A stretch of 64,000 bases of DNA from Wuchereria bancrofti (lineage: Eukaryota; Nematoda; Chromadorea; Rhabditida; Onchocercidae). Shown piece by piece: positions 13,057-26,789 of this stretch. Made by a program: the position numbers and the translations under genes. Below the pieces are notes generated by a model. The model worked only from the letters and a program-made list of their open reading frames with translations. It was not told where the DNA came from and did not search any database. Position 1 is the stretch's first letter; every line of letters begins with the position of its first letter. The stretch lies in NCBI GenBank assembly GCA_005281725.1, contig SSBO01000003.1:9600797-9664796 (forward strand), written 5' to 3'.

Positions 13057-16000
13057 TCTAATATTTGCGTCGTAAAATATTGATTAAATCAATCAAAAAA
13101 TATCTGAAAAATATTTTAAAATATTGAAAAAAAAAAATAAAAAAGCAAATGGCTATACATTATATAATAAATCATTGTAATTTTCTTTTTAAATACTTCC
13201 AAAAAAAAGGGAAGGAAAAAAGGAAAAAAGAAGTGAAAAAGAATAAGGAAAAATTGAGAACATTTAGAAGTACAATATGACAATCTATTTAACTTTAACT
13301 TAAATGGTAAACAGTGAGTTCCAATATTTCTCCTTTCTTTCCCCCTATTTTTTCTTTTTTGTTTGTTTTTTTGTTTTTTGTTTTGTTTAACTTGTTTGCG
13401 ATGTTAACATAGAGGTGAGAAAAAAAAAGGAACAGAAGACAAGGAAGAAAAGAAAGCATTCCAAAATTTCGAAATATTCAACAATTTAAATATTTCGAAA
13501 TATCCAACAAAAAAAAAAAAACATACATGTATATGTACATATAAATTAATAATAACTCTGCCCATAGAAACGGAAAAAAACGCATTATTTTAATTTATTT
13601 TAAATATAAATATGCAAATATATGTTTTGATTTTTTATTAAAATGAAAAAAAACGAATACATTAGTATTGTTTAATAAATTAGTAATAATACTTAGTGTT
13701 GAATGTTTTTAATAATGAAAACGGTAATAATAATAACAATGATAATTTATTAATATATTCAAATATTAGAAGAAACAAAAGAAGAAAAATCTTGGAAAAC
13801 TATTTAATAAAATTCTGTTTTTTCCTCGGATCATTTTTCTGTTCAAAGAAAAAAAAATTACATTTTTCGTTGTTAATCTTTTGTTGAAAGAAATTTTGGT
13901 TTTTATTTGTTTTCATTCCTATTTTTTTCTCCTTTTTAAATTAAAATAATCAAATTATAATGTATAGGATGAAATTTTGGAAAATTTTCATTAATTTTAA
14001 CAGTTCCATTTTTTCTTTTTTGTCTATTTCTCATTCAATAAGTCTACGAAAATTTTTTTCTTTTATTTTATCAATACTGATCAGTGCATGCATCATATAA
14101 AAAAAGTCCATAGCAATTTAAAATGAAATTAGCAAAGTAGTAATAGTAATATTAAAAAAAGAATCAAAAGGAGGAAGATAGTTTAATAGTATTGAAATGT
14201 TTGCCAAAAAATTTGCCTTGTAATCAAAACTTGTAAAAAAAAATAAGTAACTAAAACATATATTATTGTATTTGATGAAAATAATATGTTAAGAGTAAAA
14301 GATAGAAAGAAAATAGCGAAATTTAAAAAAAAAAAAAAAATAAAAACTTCAATCATAGGCAAACTGAGTGTTTTCTTTTTTTTTGAAAATTTGTGAGTGA
14401 TGGAAATAGTGAAAATAAGAATAATAAACAATAATAATGAAGGTAATAATAAATAATAATAATAATTAGCAGTAATAATAAAGTTAATAATCCTTTGATC
14501 ACATTACCAATATTTTTTGTTTTTTATAACTCATTGAAAGTAATTTTTTAAGCTATAAGTTTTAAATCGAAAATTTTAATTTACGGTCTATCACAATTAC
14601 GTGTGTAACATAAATTTTTTCCTAAATTATACGTAGACATAAAAATAATTAAATTCATATGACATAGGTTTTTTTTTTGATGTAACATTCATCTAAATTT
14701 ATCAGTCTCGAAGTACAAACAATAATTAATATTGTAAAATGAATTATTTGACTAAAATATTAATTTGAACAAAGAATTTTTACGATAATCAATAACAACG
14801 TTTGCTGAACAAATTAAATCTGTAAACAATTGTTGACAAATGTAGTAAATGTATAATATTACTTATAATATAATTTGAAAAATGATAAGACTATATTGGA
14901 GAGAATAAAGAATAAAAAAGAGAAAAAAATTAGGATGGAAAATATTTGTTATCAGTGATTGATTTGTTTATTCATTACTGATAATAGAGCGTTTGGAACA
15001 TAACAGCTTTTGTCTTATCAAATAATCAATGCAATTCATTAGCTAATAATATCAATTTTTCTCTTTTCTTTTTTCAATACTTCATAGCATTTATTGTCAT
15101 TAACCTTAAAAAAAAAGTTATTCCAAATAATTTGTCATCAATAATTAACTCATTTGATCAAATATTAAAAAAAAAAATCTTTTTTCTTAATTATAAAAGC
15201 TTATTATGCATATGTTATATTCACAATACATTTTATATTAAACTTTGGTAAATATTTTTTTAGCCATTGCCTTCTCTTTTTTTTTGTTTTTTTAGTGAAT
15301 AAAAAAATTTTTTTAAAATTTGACAACAATAACTTTAAAAAAAAATTCGTACAATTTCGCATTTAAAACAAAAAAAAAGGAAAGAAAAAACGAGAAGCAG
15401 GAAAGGAAATAAAAAATTTTTCAAATCAACGAACTTTCTTTTCTTTTTTTTTTAAATTTGGAATATTACTTTGCTAGCTTATGAGAATTAGTACTGCGCA
15501 AAAATCATTTCAATACAAATCGATTTAACCTGCTATTTTTCCGGTTTTTGGCAATCATTAAAAATATAATTTTACCTAACAATGACACATCAATCGATAA
15601 TGGAGGGAAAAAAAATATCAATAACATAGTCTTATATTAAGAGCAAGAAACAAGTTTGACTCAATTTAAATCAAATTTAATTCCAATTTAAAAACAAGTT
15701 TTGAAATTCTCAGGCAAAATTCGTATGAACTGAAAAAGAAAAAAGTTGCAATGTCAAAAATTTTAGCCAAATATATATCTTTTTTCTCATTTACGGGATT
15801 GATTGAAAAGAATTTAACATCTCAACAATAATCAATCATCGATAGTTACAATTCCTTTTTTTTTTTTTGAATTTGAAAAGAATGAAAAAAGAAAAGTGAT
15901 GCATCTAAAAATTAATTTTTTAATCACTAACACTTCAAAACTTTATTTTGATTGTCAATTTTTTAGTAAACATGCATATATATTTATCATATACATAATG

Positions 16001-16891
16001 CATTACTTTATCAAAATAAAAAATTTTTGAAATGTTAATAAATTCATTTTGATTGTTATAGATATACATACATTTAATTAATTCATTCATATATTATTTC
16101 AAACTAGTAGTATAAACCATTTCCAATAAATTACTTATTTATTGTTATTAGTTGTTAATAACTGTTAAAATTATTAAAACTATTGAAATTATCATCGTTA
16201 ATAATTATTATAATCGTTGTAATTAGTGTTATTATAATGCATTATGATTAATTATTAAAATTATTAGAAATGTTATTATTGTCATTATTATTAATTATTA
16301 AAATTTCGAAATTATTGTTACTCATCAATTGTTAAAATTACTAATTATCAAAAAAAGTTAAAAAAATTATGTGTTAAAAATATTAAAGTTATTATTATTA
16401 TTATTATTACTATCAGTTTCCTATTATTATTACTATTATAACTGTAATATTATTCATCATTGTTATAATTGATACTCTAGTAGATCTCATAGTAATGGTT
16501 GTAATGATTACAGCAAGTGGTTAACATTGTCATCATTTTGTTATCAACAATTTTACTTCATTTCTAGCAAAAATTAAAAATTTTAACAAGCATAATTATC
16601 CATTGTATTCAATTATTTAACTGTTAAACATTGGATATAAATATGCAAATATCATATGCACGAATTTGAACATCAAGAAAAACTTAAAACATAGAAATCT
16701 AATTAAATTAATTTAGAAATATGACGACCTGCTTAATATTGAAATTTGTAACAAGGAAATAATAGCATAATATAATAACATTATGTAAGATAACAAAGTA
16801 TTAGTTATTATAATATTTTCATCTATTCATACTTGTTACAAATAAATATTTGAATTGAACTGGATGTATGATAAATCGAAATATATAAATA

Positions 16892-17092
16892 TCAGGTAAA
16901 AATTTGATAAATATCCATTTCGGCAATTTTTTTTTTAATTTTAAATAAGGTTGGAAAGTGTACATGTCCTTCTCTATCAATATTAATGGCCTTAATTGAT
17001 GTCACTGAACCGTTGCTGCAAATCATTGTATTGCAAACGCAATAATTATCGCTTATACTTTCATTTTCGCTATAATTTCCCATCATTAACAT
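16892..17092 (-). CDS. Isolated 66-codon open frame, possible orphan exon
   Basis: This frame starts with ATG at 17092 and stops at 16892. It stands out because its base composition is visibly less AT-rich than its surroundings and its product is mixed in composition, with three cysteines near residues 18-25, a hydrophilic middle and a Lys-rich stretch near the end. No clear 3' acceptor precedes it and no good donor lies inside it, so it would have to be a single-exon small protein or a terminal exon of something not seen. I do not recognise it. A conserved non-coding element or chance are alternatives. Confidence 0.25.
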   Translation of the reverse strand: MLMMGNYSENESISDNYCVCNTMICSNGSVTSIKAINIDREGHVHFPTLFKIKKKIAEMDIYQIFT

Positions 17093-17096
17093 TAGA

Positions 17097-17345
17097 ATGG
17101 ATAATTATTTATTATTATTATTATTGTTCATTATTATTATTTATTATTGTTATCACTACTATTATGTTATAATTCTTATTCTTATTATCGTTGTTATTAT
17201 CATCATCATTATTATTTGTAACTTATTATTATTATCATCATTGTCATTATTATTATTGTTATTATTATCATCATTATTACCATTATTGCCATTATTATCA
17301 TTATTATTACTATTAATTATTATTATCACTGTCATTTATTCTTAT
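17097..17345. repeat. Imperfect (ATT)n microsatellite, about 250 bp
   Basis: The stretch is almost entirely TTATTATTA with scattered TCA, TGT and ACT variants. The plus-strand open frame across it encodes only Leu, Ile and Tyr runs and is not a gene. Confidence 0.85.
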
Positions 17346-18349
17346 TAAGAAAACTTTCATTTATTATCAGAATAAATTATCATCTTTGACACGAAGAAAG
17401 ATAGAAATAAAAGTACTTATAATGATATCAGCGAGATAATGAAATAAGAATGATAAAAAATTTGTAAAAAAAAAAATGCAGTTTTCACAAAAAATAATTG
17501 TTATTATAAAATGAATGTTCAAAAAAGAAGTAAAATGTTACAAAAAAATTTTTTGCACATTATGAAGTCTCAAACAATGTGACATTTGAAGCGCAAATGT
17601 TTGATGAACCTCTGCAATTGATAAAAATCTTTGCAACACATAAAAAGTATCTAAATGATAAGAGTACTGCTGAATGAAATGAAATCATTTAAACAACAAA
17701 TACATCTATCAATTTTTATAAAATTTCTTAAAAAAGAAGCATATTTGAAGAAATGAAAAAAGAAAATCAGCAAAATTTTGTTAATGAATAAATAGGGGAA
17801 TATATTGAAATCTAACCTATGTCATATTAAAATAATAATTAATTGCATTTAAAAGAAAAAATTATCGTCTTAGAATGTGAGAATTTAAAAATTTTTCCAA
17901 TATTTAATAGACAAGATTTTATTTTATTTCTTCTTTTTTGTTTTTTTGTTATTTATCATATTGTTTCAATGATATTATAATCCATTACATTTTACTCCTT
18001 TATCAATATCATGCATGACCTTGACCTGTTTCATCTCTCTTATGACCTTGATTTATTTTCATCCTTTCTATATCCTATTTGCGTTATGAAAATTTCTGAT
18101 CGTATTCATACTAAATAATATAATAATTGAACCATTTAAGATATTGATAATTTTAACAATTTGAAAGTTAGTTAGTAATTGAAAATTAAAAATTGGAAAA
18201 ACAATCCAAAAAAAAAAAAATAGTAACACTTATAAAATTATGATCGAAATATCGAAAATACTTGTGAGTGTGCAAAATTTTGAGCTAAATATGCAAAATA
18301 TACAAAAATTACAGAAATATAATGATTAAAAATCAATTTATTTATTAGC

Positions 18350-18600
18350 AAAAGAAGAGGTGAGAGAGAGAGGGTGGGAGAGAGAAAGAAAGGGAGAGAA
18401 ATGATGAGAGGTAAAAGAAAAGGAGGAAATAAATGAGTGAAAAAAAAAAAATTGACAGGATTTTCTAGTACTATCATATATTTTTGTTAAAAATTTTCTC
18501 TCTCTCTTTCTCTGTCTCTCTCTTATTTTTTCTTCTTCTCCCATTCTGTTTTCCATTCCAATTTCTTTCTTTCTTTTTTTCCTCTTTCACTTCACTTTTA
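18350..18600. repeat. Purine tract followed by complementary pyrimidine tract
   Basis: About 18350-18450 is nearly all A and G, dominated by GAGAGA and GGGAGA. About 18495-18598 is nearly all C and T, dominated by TCTCTC and TTTCTTTC. The two are separated by roughly 45 bp of ordinary AT DNA. Because one tract is roughly complementary to the other, the region could fold back into an imperfect long hairpin or form triplex DNA. It may also be a degenerate inverted repeat. Confidence 0.7.
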
Positions 18601-21600
18601 ACTCTTCTCAATAAACAAATCATTTAACATTTTTATTTTGTCAATTGCATCCTTTCAATTTGTTAATAATAGTGTACTTCCATTAGAAATATGATAGTTA
18701 TGTAAGAAAATTTTTCACGTACAAAATGACGTAAAAATTTCACGTGAGAAAAATTTTTTTCATAATTCATTGAAAATTCTATTTAAATTTGTAAAATAAA
18801 AAATAAAAAAGTAAAAACATGAAAAAAAATTCAACAACATATTGTATATTTGCAATGAATAGGTTAGATAATTTTGTACAAATATTTTTAAACAAACATA
18901 TTTGATAGAAATGATAAAATTTTTCTATCTGTTTATTTGTTATCTCAATCAATTATTAGCAATAAGCTAAAAGTATGTTTGATTTAGAATGGAGCTAATA
19001 TATTTCGGGAAATGTTGATGACATATTACAGTAAATTTACATATTTTTAACAAGCAAAAATATTACTAAAAATTTATGTATCCAAATATTTTCAAAAAAA
19101 AAAAAAAAAATGCTATGAATCCGAGTAGTAAAATATCGAAGGTTTATGTATCCGATAGATAATTATTTAATTAGCAGTCGTAATTAGCTGATTATTTAGT
19201 TAAGATAAAAATAAAAAATTAGTTGAGTTAAAAGAGAGAAAATTAATTAGTTAAGTTAAAAATGAGAGAAAAAAAAAGTGTTAAATGTTGTGTTAAATGA
19301 TTGATCGAAATTAAATGTTAATAGTAATATGTCAAATAATTTTATCAAATATAATCTTGTATAAAGTATATATACAAACCTGAAACAATAATATTTTTCT
19401 CATATTAGTAGGAATAAAGTGACAAAATATATAATATAATTTTTTTTATCTTTTTTAGTAATACTTAATAACATTTCTTTTCAACATTTACAATTACATA
19501 CGAAATTCAATTTTAGCAAAGCAATAAAGTTAAACGGAATAATCAAGAAAAGAAAGATAAAGTTAAATGGAATAATCACAATGCAATTAGCTGATAGCCG
19601 AGAAATTTTTACTTGACAATATCAGAAAATTAATCAGTACTAAGATGTAATACTTTTGCTGAAAATAATTAGCTAATATAATTGGAAAATTATTCAAAAA
19701 AAATGTTACAGAAGCATAGTGAAAGTATTTTTAAATTTCCATTTGAGTTTGCTATTTATTTTATTTATCATATGATAAATTATTATTAAACTTTGCATTT
19801 CTTCATTACCTTATTTTATTATTTTATCATAGATTTTTTTGCTAATTGATGCGATATCTCAATAAAAATTAAGATTTAAAAACATATTTGAATATTTTGT
19901 TAAGATTACTTTAATCTGCAATTTAATAATAATTTGAATTTTTAAGTCTTTTTTCTTTCCATCAATTTTATTTTCTTTCTTTTTTTTGATATCATTTTAT
20001 TTCCTTTTTTAATATCATTTTTGTTTCCCCTCTCTCACACAAATGATAAATGAATAATGATGCAACAATTATGATGTTAATTAAATGAAAATGTAATTAA
20101 TTAGATAAATGTAAGAGGAAAGGAAAAATAAAAGAATAGGAAAAGAGAAAAGGAAAAAAGAAGTATCGTAGAATGTTATATATTTTATGCTATTCATAGT
20201 TTAATATAACTTCAAACATTTTAAATCATAGTTTTAAATGTAAAAATGTCATATAAAAATATGTGTATTTTTAGTAATGTAAATAATTTTATTATATTTA
20301 CTTACAAAAGGATTACAATTATTTGAGAAAAAAAATAATCGAATTAGTAAATAAAATATTAATTCAAATACTTTTATTTTTAGTTATAAATATATTTTGG
20401 ATACAAGTATTTCGACTTTTTAAGCTATTTTTTCTTTTTGTCTCACAAAAATTATGTTATAAATATTTTAATAAATGATATATATAACCATTAATGACAT
20501 TATCAGTATTATTTTGAAAATCAATTGATGTGTTACTTTAAATAAAAATTTACCTTTTTTTTTTTAAAAAAAAGAGAGGGATGATGGTAACATGAAATAA
20601 AGTACAAACAGAAAAAAATGTATACCCGAATTATTACAACATAATACAACAATTTGATATTTCTTTGTACCGATTTAAATTTGATATAAAAATAATATAA
20701 AAAGTGAAAATGTTACATCATAATAAAGAGCTGTATGAAAAAAAAAAGGAAAAGATGAAAAATGACAGATCGATCATTGATCGTGTTCATTTCATTTCAA
20801 TTCATCCTAAGCTCTAAAAAAAAAGAAAAGAATGGAAAAGAAATTGGTGAAAGATTAATATCATTGTTGAAAAAAAATGCATTGGAAAAAGCTATTACAA
20901 ATATTTGTAATTGATGTATAAAGTTTACATTAATATCATTATCATTATCACCATCATTATTATTATCACTACCATTTTAAATGTCACCATTATTGTCATC
21001 TAAAATCATTATATTAATCAATGTTTTGCTATAATTAAATTTTCCATTTTATTTATTGTTTTTTTTTTCTTTTTGTATTTAAAGAAAAGAAAAAAGTATT
21101 TTTTGTTACATCTCATTTTGGTCACTTTATAACTTTTTTTTGTAAAAATAAAAGAAAGAGAAAAGGGGAAAAAATTGCCGAATAAAATTTGATTGATTAA
21201 TCAAAAAATTTTTCCAAAAAGAAAAATTTTTACCTATGTTTGAAAATTTTTACCTATTGAGTTTTATATTTAGGTGGTACAAAAAAAAAAGGAAAAGAGG
21301 AAAAGTTCAACAAATTTAACAAACAAACAGTAAATACAATCTATCTTATTTTAGTGATAAATTCATAATTTGAAAAAAGAAGGATAAAAAAAAAATATTT
21401 GAATAAATTTATCAAAGTAAGGCAATTTTAAAATTATTTAATAAATTCATATGAGCTAGCAAAAATGAAAAAAGAAAAAAAAGGATGAAAAAAATATTTG
21501 ATTCACATGTGAATTTCATCAGAAAGAAGGAAAGAAAAAAAATAAGAAATTGGTTAATGCATCATTTCAACTTCAAAAAGATTGTAAATGAATTTTCAAT

Positions 21601-22905
21601 CAAATGCAAAATACATTTTAATAAAGTGAAAAAGGGGGACATAAAAATAATACTTTTGACGTTGTTTGAGAATATTCACAAATGATGAAGGGGAATTTTT
21701 GATTATGAAATAAACTAATTAAGACTTAATGTTTGTTATTTATTGTCAATTAATGTTAACAATTCCTGTTTTCACTCATATTAATTGTAAATAATTTATT
21801 AATGTTTGATTACATTTTATGAAGGAAATCATTGAATAAAATATTTTTTCTTTCGTATTAATCATTGATCAGTTCAGTTAGTGAATGTTGTTATCATTCC
21901 ATAATAATTGTTAAACCATTGAAAAAAAAAAGACATCGATCTTCCGAAGTTTGCAAGACAAACCTTATATTTATCAAGTTTGTATGCATGTATTTGGATT
22001 TTTTTTATTTTTTTGATTAAAAGCAAATGAAACCTTTTCGTAAACAGTTCTATTGATTTTGAAAAATTTCATGTGCTATCATTTGCTAATTTGCCCAAGT
22101 TTAGAGCAATTGTTTCCATATTTTAATGATGAACACTGTTAAATTCATTAAAATTTCAATCTTATTTCTCCTTGAAATAAAACTATTATTTAATTACTTT
22201 CATATAGTACTAAATTGTTTCATTGCAAAAGTTTTTCCCATTTCAACTTCTATCAAAATAGTGCCACCACTAATCTTTAAGTATTATCTGAAAAATTCTT
22301 TCTAATAACCAATTATTTAAATTAAACATTAAACAGTTAGCATATATGGAATCAAATAGATATACGCATTGGCACTTTATCGTATAAACTTTAATTTTTA
22401 TAAAATAATTTATAAACAATAAGTAGAAAATTTATTTACTTCCATTTTTACATTTACAGAAAAATAACATTCCAATAATGTATGCAATGCATTTGTTTTG
22501 AAAAACAATGGTGAAGGCAGAAATGATCGATAGATCAAGTGTTACTGTTAGAACACTGAGAAATATAAAAATATTACCTTCAAATTATCACAACAGTTTT
22601 TGTCATTTTGAACGAATCAAAAATGAGAATTCAGATTGATATGAGTAAAAAAAAGTATATCGAAGCTAATAGCTGATAAAAAAAAACCAAATAAAAAGTA
22701 GTTTTTTTTTCTCTACGGTTACTAATTTAAGCAAAATTTGAAAGTAAACAGTGAATATATCACGAAAAAATGAAAATAATAATTATGAAAAGATCTAAAC
22801 CGAAATATATAAAAGATTTAAAAGAATATTAAACTATGCGAAGAAGATTGATAAAATTGGCTAATTTTTCTTTTTTTTTTTTTCAAAATGATATCTGCAG
22901 ATCTC

Positions 22906-25784
22906 CTACTCTTTCCCTATTTTTGAATTATGATCTTCTGGAAATGACACTTTTCCTTCAACAAATTTGCTAATATCTTTGAATGATGCCTGCTGTGAGC
23001 CACGTTTAGCTGGTTTTGGCATTAAAGGACCCGGACGCCAACCAATAAATGAAACAATCTGGAAACTTGCTGGACATGGCACATCATCACGAGAAAACAT
23101 TGACCTAAAACAACTTTGATTCTAGAAACTTCTGTTTATTTCACGTTTATACGTAACCTAACTACGTTTATACAACATCCTTACCTATAAATAGCATCAG
23201 CAGCTATAAGAATATCTCTTCTAATATGTGCTGATCGATTTCGTAATGCATTCGATTCACCCATACCTTGTAAATCGTAGAGTAAAGCAAAAATATTCGG
23301 ATAACCAACCTGAAAGAAAATGAAAATAAAAAAATTTTGATAGAAAATGAGGAGAAAAAACAGAAATTAATGTGGAAATGAAAGAATATGGTAAAATCGT
23401 AGTAATATTAATGGTTTCTCAGCTTGAAATTATATTATTTTCAATGCCATAAAAACCAATGATTAGTTATTAATTTCAAAATAAAGGATGAATATTACTA
23501 TTACCGTCAGCTCATCCGTATCCAACGTAATCATTCCGAAGCCAGCTTGACGCATTAACGACCCGATATCTTCTGCTCTAACAAACGGTGAAATATGCAA
23601 ACCAATGCCGCCCAATCTCTCCATTTCAGCTAACTGTAAGGCTATTCGAAGTTCGTACAATGTTTCATTAGCTAGCATAGCACCAATAAGTGGACAATCA
23701 GGACGAAGGATCGATAAACAACACGAAAACCTGAAATCTTTTAAGATTAATAACTCAGAAGTTTACCGCATTAATATTGAAATCTAACTTTTAAATCACT
23801 ATGCAAAAATAAAATCTGCGGTAAAAGTAAGACAGAACAAAACAAAAAATATAAAAGAGCATTAAGACATCACATTATTCACAATCTAACCATCTTTAAC
23901 TGTTGTCATTTTTAGAAAAAAGAAAAATACCTCAATTCGAGGAAACTAATCAAGAGTAAACTCTGTGGAATAAAAAAAAAATTAATAAATGGATAAGAGA
24001 CATTATGGAATGATACTGATTATAGCACTGATATGCGATAATAATGCCTTCCTTTCCTATTTTTTTTCTTCATTTCAAAAGAATAAAAACCACTCAGTAT
24101 TTTCTTCATTTCAAAAGAATGAACAAATAAAAACCATTTAGCGAGGTCGTTAATCCAATGGGCACTAAGACTGGATACCACCAAATCAGCTGACTTTTCC
24201 CGAAAAGGCGCCATTGATTCATCTGCAATGACACTCAAAACAGGTACTTCAGGATCAGCTGCACTTCTACTTCGTCTTATCAGTCCTGCGCTCATATCAC
24301 ATTGAATAATAACACCCACATTTTCCTATGAAATCATAAAAATTTTAACTATTTATCATCCATATGTTATACTTTTATGCAATATCAACACTCTTCCATG
24401 CAAACAATTCTGTTTTATCAAACTTTTCGCGAATTATTTCCTTGATGAATTACCTATATATAAAATGAAATTAAGAGAATATATTATAATCATAAAACAA
24501 ACTATATGGTGGACTTTCGCTCGGAAACATAATTGTATGCTAAAGAAAGATATTTCAAAAAGCTTGTGATACTTTTGATCAAATGGTCCCAATAAATTTA
24601 CTCACTAATTATTTTATTTTTCACTATTTATAGAAAAATATCTTTTCGGATGGCTAATATTCAATATTACTTGTCCTTATTTCCAAATCATAATATGAAA
24701 TCAACTGAGCTATTGAATAACTTAAATATTTATTATTTAAAGTGAAAATTATGAAGCACTAGATTTAACATACCATTATCCATTAGCAAAAATGAACAAT
24801 AAACAATTTACTGAATTAAAAAAAACCTTAATCAAATTCGTCGCAATATGGCCACTACCACATCCGATATCAATGCAGATATCATTAAATTTGGTTAAGT
24901 CGAATACTTTATCAGCCACACGATAAGCTATTTCATCCTGAAATCAATTCATTACAAATGCTTCTAATGACTTCATAAATTTCATACATGAATTAGGAAA
25001 ATGTTCTATCCAAATTTTAAGAACTGGAAAGCTAAGAACAAAAAACTTGCCTATCACTGATAAAACCAATCAGAACAAACATGTTACTACTAACTACAAG
25101 AGTTTAATTATTTCTTTTTTTTTTTGAAAAAAATTGCCAGCATCGAAACTTTTTTCTTGATTCAATGAACACTTGAATTGTTGTATCTTTCTTTTCATCT
25201 TTCACACTAACATATTTCACTTCATTTCAAAACATCAACAAATATAACAATATAAATTCATTGCAATTACTAGCGCAAATTCATGGAAAATGCATATTAA
25301 CATTAAAAAAGTACTAGTAATGCTTATCGATTATATTTCATGACTTCGATTCGTATATTTCCATATATGATTAAATAGTTCAATATCAGATGTTAATTTT
25401 AATTAATAAAGAAGCATATAAGTTTAAAAGATGATAAATGAATTTCAAATTAATCTATTACTAAAATAAACAAAAAAAAAAAAAAGGAAAATAAACATTT
25501 ACATAGGATTTTCTTTTCTTTTTTTATAATATAAAAGTGAAAATTAAATAACAACTTACTTTAACATACTGGCAAACATTATAATCATCCAATTGAGCAG
25601 CTCTATTGCGTTGAATTCTCTTCGCTTCACGATCAAAAATTATTGTACCTTCCGAAACAGTACATAAGAAATGATTACCAATTGCATTCTTTTTAAAGAA
25701 TATCTGATCGAATTTTCTTGAATTTATCGATAAATTATGAAACAAAGACATAATTGTGCGGGAGCAAGAAGGCAAAGATGTCAT
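22906..25784 (-). CDS. NDUFAF5: NDUFAF5, complex I assembly factor, methyltransferase fold
   Basis: Six exons (25560-25784, 24827-24937, 24135-24325, 23505-23730, 23185-23309, 22906-23104) join in frame to 358 residues, close to the human length. The family is a mitochondrial matrix protein with an S-adenosylmethionine-binding fold; the human protein hydroxylates an arginine of NDUFS7 during early complex I assembly. Visible features: a basic, Ser-rich N-terminus usable as a mitochondrial presequence; FDREAKRIQRN before the domain; SAM motif I DIGCGSGH at 98-105; an ADES acidic loop; VVSSLSAHWINDL; ETLYELRIALQLAE; and a C-terminal FIGWRPGPLMPKPAKRGS block, all as in the family. One join places the donor inside a TGG codon to give AKWFS, which aligns without a gap. 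An AG acceptor lies one base before the ATG, suggesting trans-splicing. It sits about 1 kb downstream of ALG3 on the same strand. Confidence 0.93.
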
Positions 25785-25795
25785 CCTGAAATTAA
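25785..25795 (-). promoter_or_regulatory. Putative spliced-leader acceptor of NDUFAF5
   Basis: Reading the minus strand, TTAATTTCAG ends one base before the NDUFAF5 ATG. This matches the nematode 3' splice-site consensus. No coding sequence precedes it in frame, so it is either a trans-splice acceptor or the end of a 5' untranslated intron. Confidence 0.55.
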
Positions 25796-26789
25796 CCAAT
25801 TTTCTGAATCAATCAATGAGAAATATGAAAAGGCAAAATGACAAGAATATGCTCATATGAGTATTTTATAATAATCAAAATTAATTTCTCAAACTGAAAT
25901 CACTGAGGAAAAAAAAAACACTTATGAACGATCGACTTCCATCTGTCTTCAAGGTAAATAAGTTATAAGGTGTAGCACTCGAGATATTATAAGTCACTGG
26001 AATGATTGAAATGATCATATTTGATGCAGGTCATTATCCAAACTATAGTCAATATTTTTTGAATAAATCCACTTAATTTGCCACACATGTTTGTCATATA
26101 ATTTATACAGAATGTACTTGCATAATAGAAAGTAAGAAAAAAGATTTTTCTCTTTTGTCACAGATAAACATAAATGGATAGTTACATGAATGCATGGTTG
26201 CTCAGCAGATCATTTAACTTTGATAATTCAGAAATACGAATGAATAATAAAAAAAGAACCGAAGATTTACTCGACTTGATACCTACAAATTTATATGATA
26301 AAAATTATAGGAAACATAGAGAAGAAATAACAATTCTGTGAATCCAAGCTATATAGAACATAGCAACTTATCACTATGACATTGCAGAAATATTATTACT
26401 ATTTAAATTAAGCAATTCATTTAATTATTTCAACTTTGCATTTTATTTCCCACAATTTATCATCTAAAAAAAAAGCGAATAAAAATAGAAAGTTAGGAAT
26501 TTGTAGTTGTTATTGCCTTTCATTAATACATATAAGCTTAACAAATTGAATAATATAAATTCATGCAAATTTCTGACACCCATTCTCAAACGAACACAAT
26601 TTCCTTAACATCCAAATTTTCCCACTAAGTTTCTGTCATTATTTCGATTTTTACTAAAATTTTCTTTAAAAAAAAGCCAATTGAGCAGCTTTAAAATTAC
26701 TAAGACGAACCTGAATAGATGCTAACATAACATAAGCAATTTCCTGCCGGCAAAAAAGACTTTAAATTAGAAAAAGCAAAAACAAAGAT
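25785..26789. other. About 1-kb spacer between ALG3 and NDUFAF5
   Basis: This stretch holds the ALG3 3' untranslated region and the NDUFAF5 leader. No complete gene is visible. On the minus strand a possible 33-nt exon (26711-26743) is bounded by a TGCCGGCAG acceptor and a GTTCG donor, but nothing connects to it in frame. Confidence 0.5.

Larger units (their letters stand above)
13057..22905. other. 9.8-kb gene-poor, AT-rich intergenic region
   Basis: Between the 5' end of the ATPase gene and the 3' end of NDUFAF5 I see no supported multi-exon gene. The content is homopolymer-rich AT DNA, several triplet microsatellites (about 14430-14480, 16140-16450, 17097-17345, 20930-21010), a purine/pyrimidine foldback around 18350-18600, and one isolated exon-like open frame at 16892-17092. 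The part next to 13056 should contain the ATPase promoter and any 5' non-coding exon, but no specific motif can be named. Confidence 0.6.

Noticed and set aside
17097..17348. Leu/Ile-rich plus-strand open frame
   Set aside because: It is a translation of an (ATT)n microsatellite with no splice context or conserved motif.
21485..21685. Lys-rich 66-codon plus-strand frame
   Set aside because: It is composed mainly of AAA, AAT and TTT codons expected by chance in this AT-rich DNA, and no motif or splice context was seen.
26711..26743. Possible 11-codon exon (minus) beginning GAAATTGCT and ending before GTTCG
   Set aside because: It lies after the ALG3 stop codon, and neither ALG3 nor NDUFAF5 can be joined to it in a way that improves the protein.
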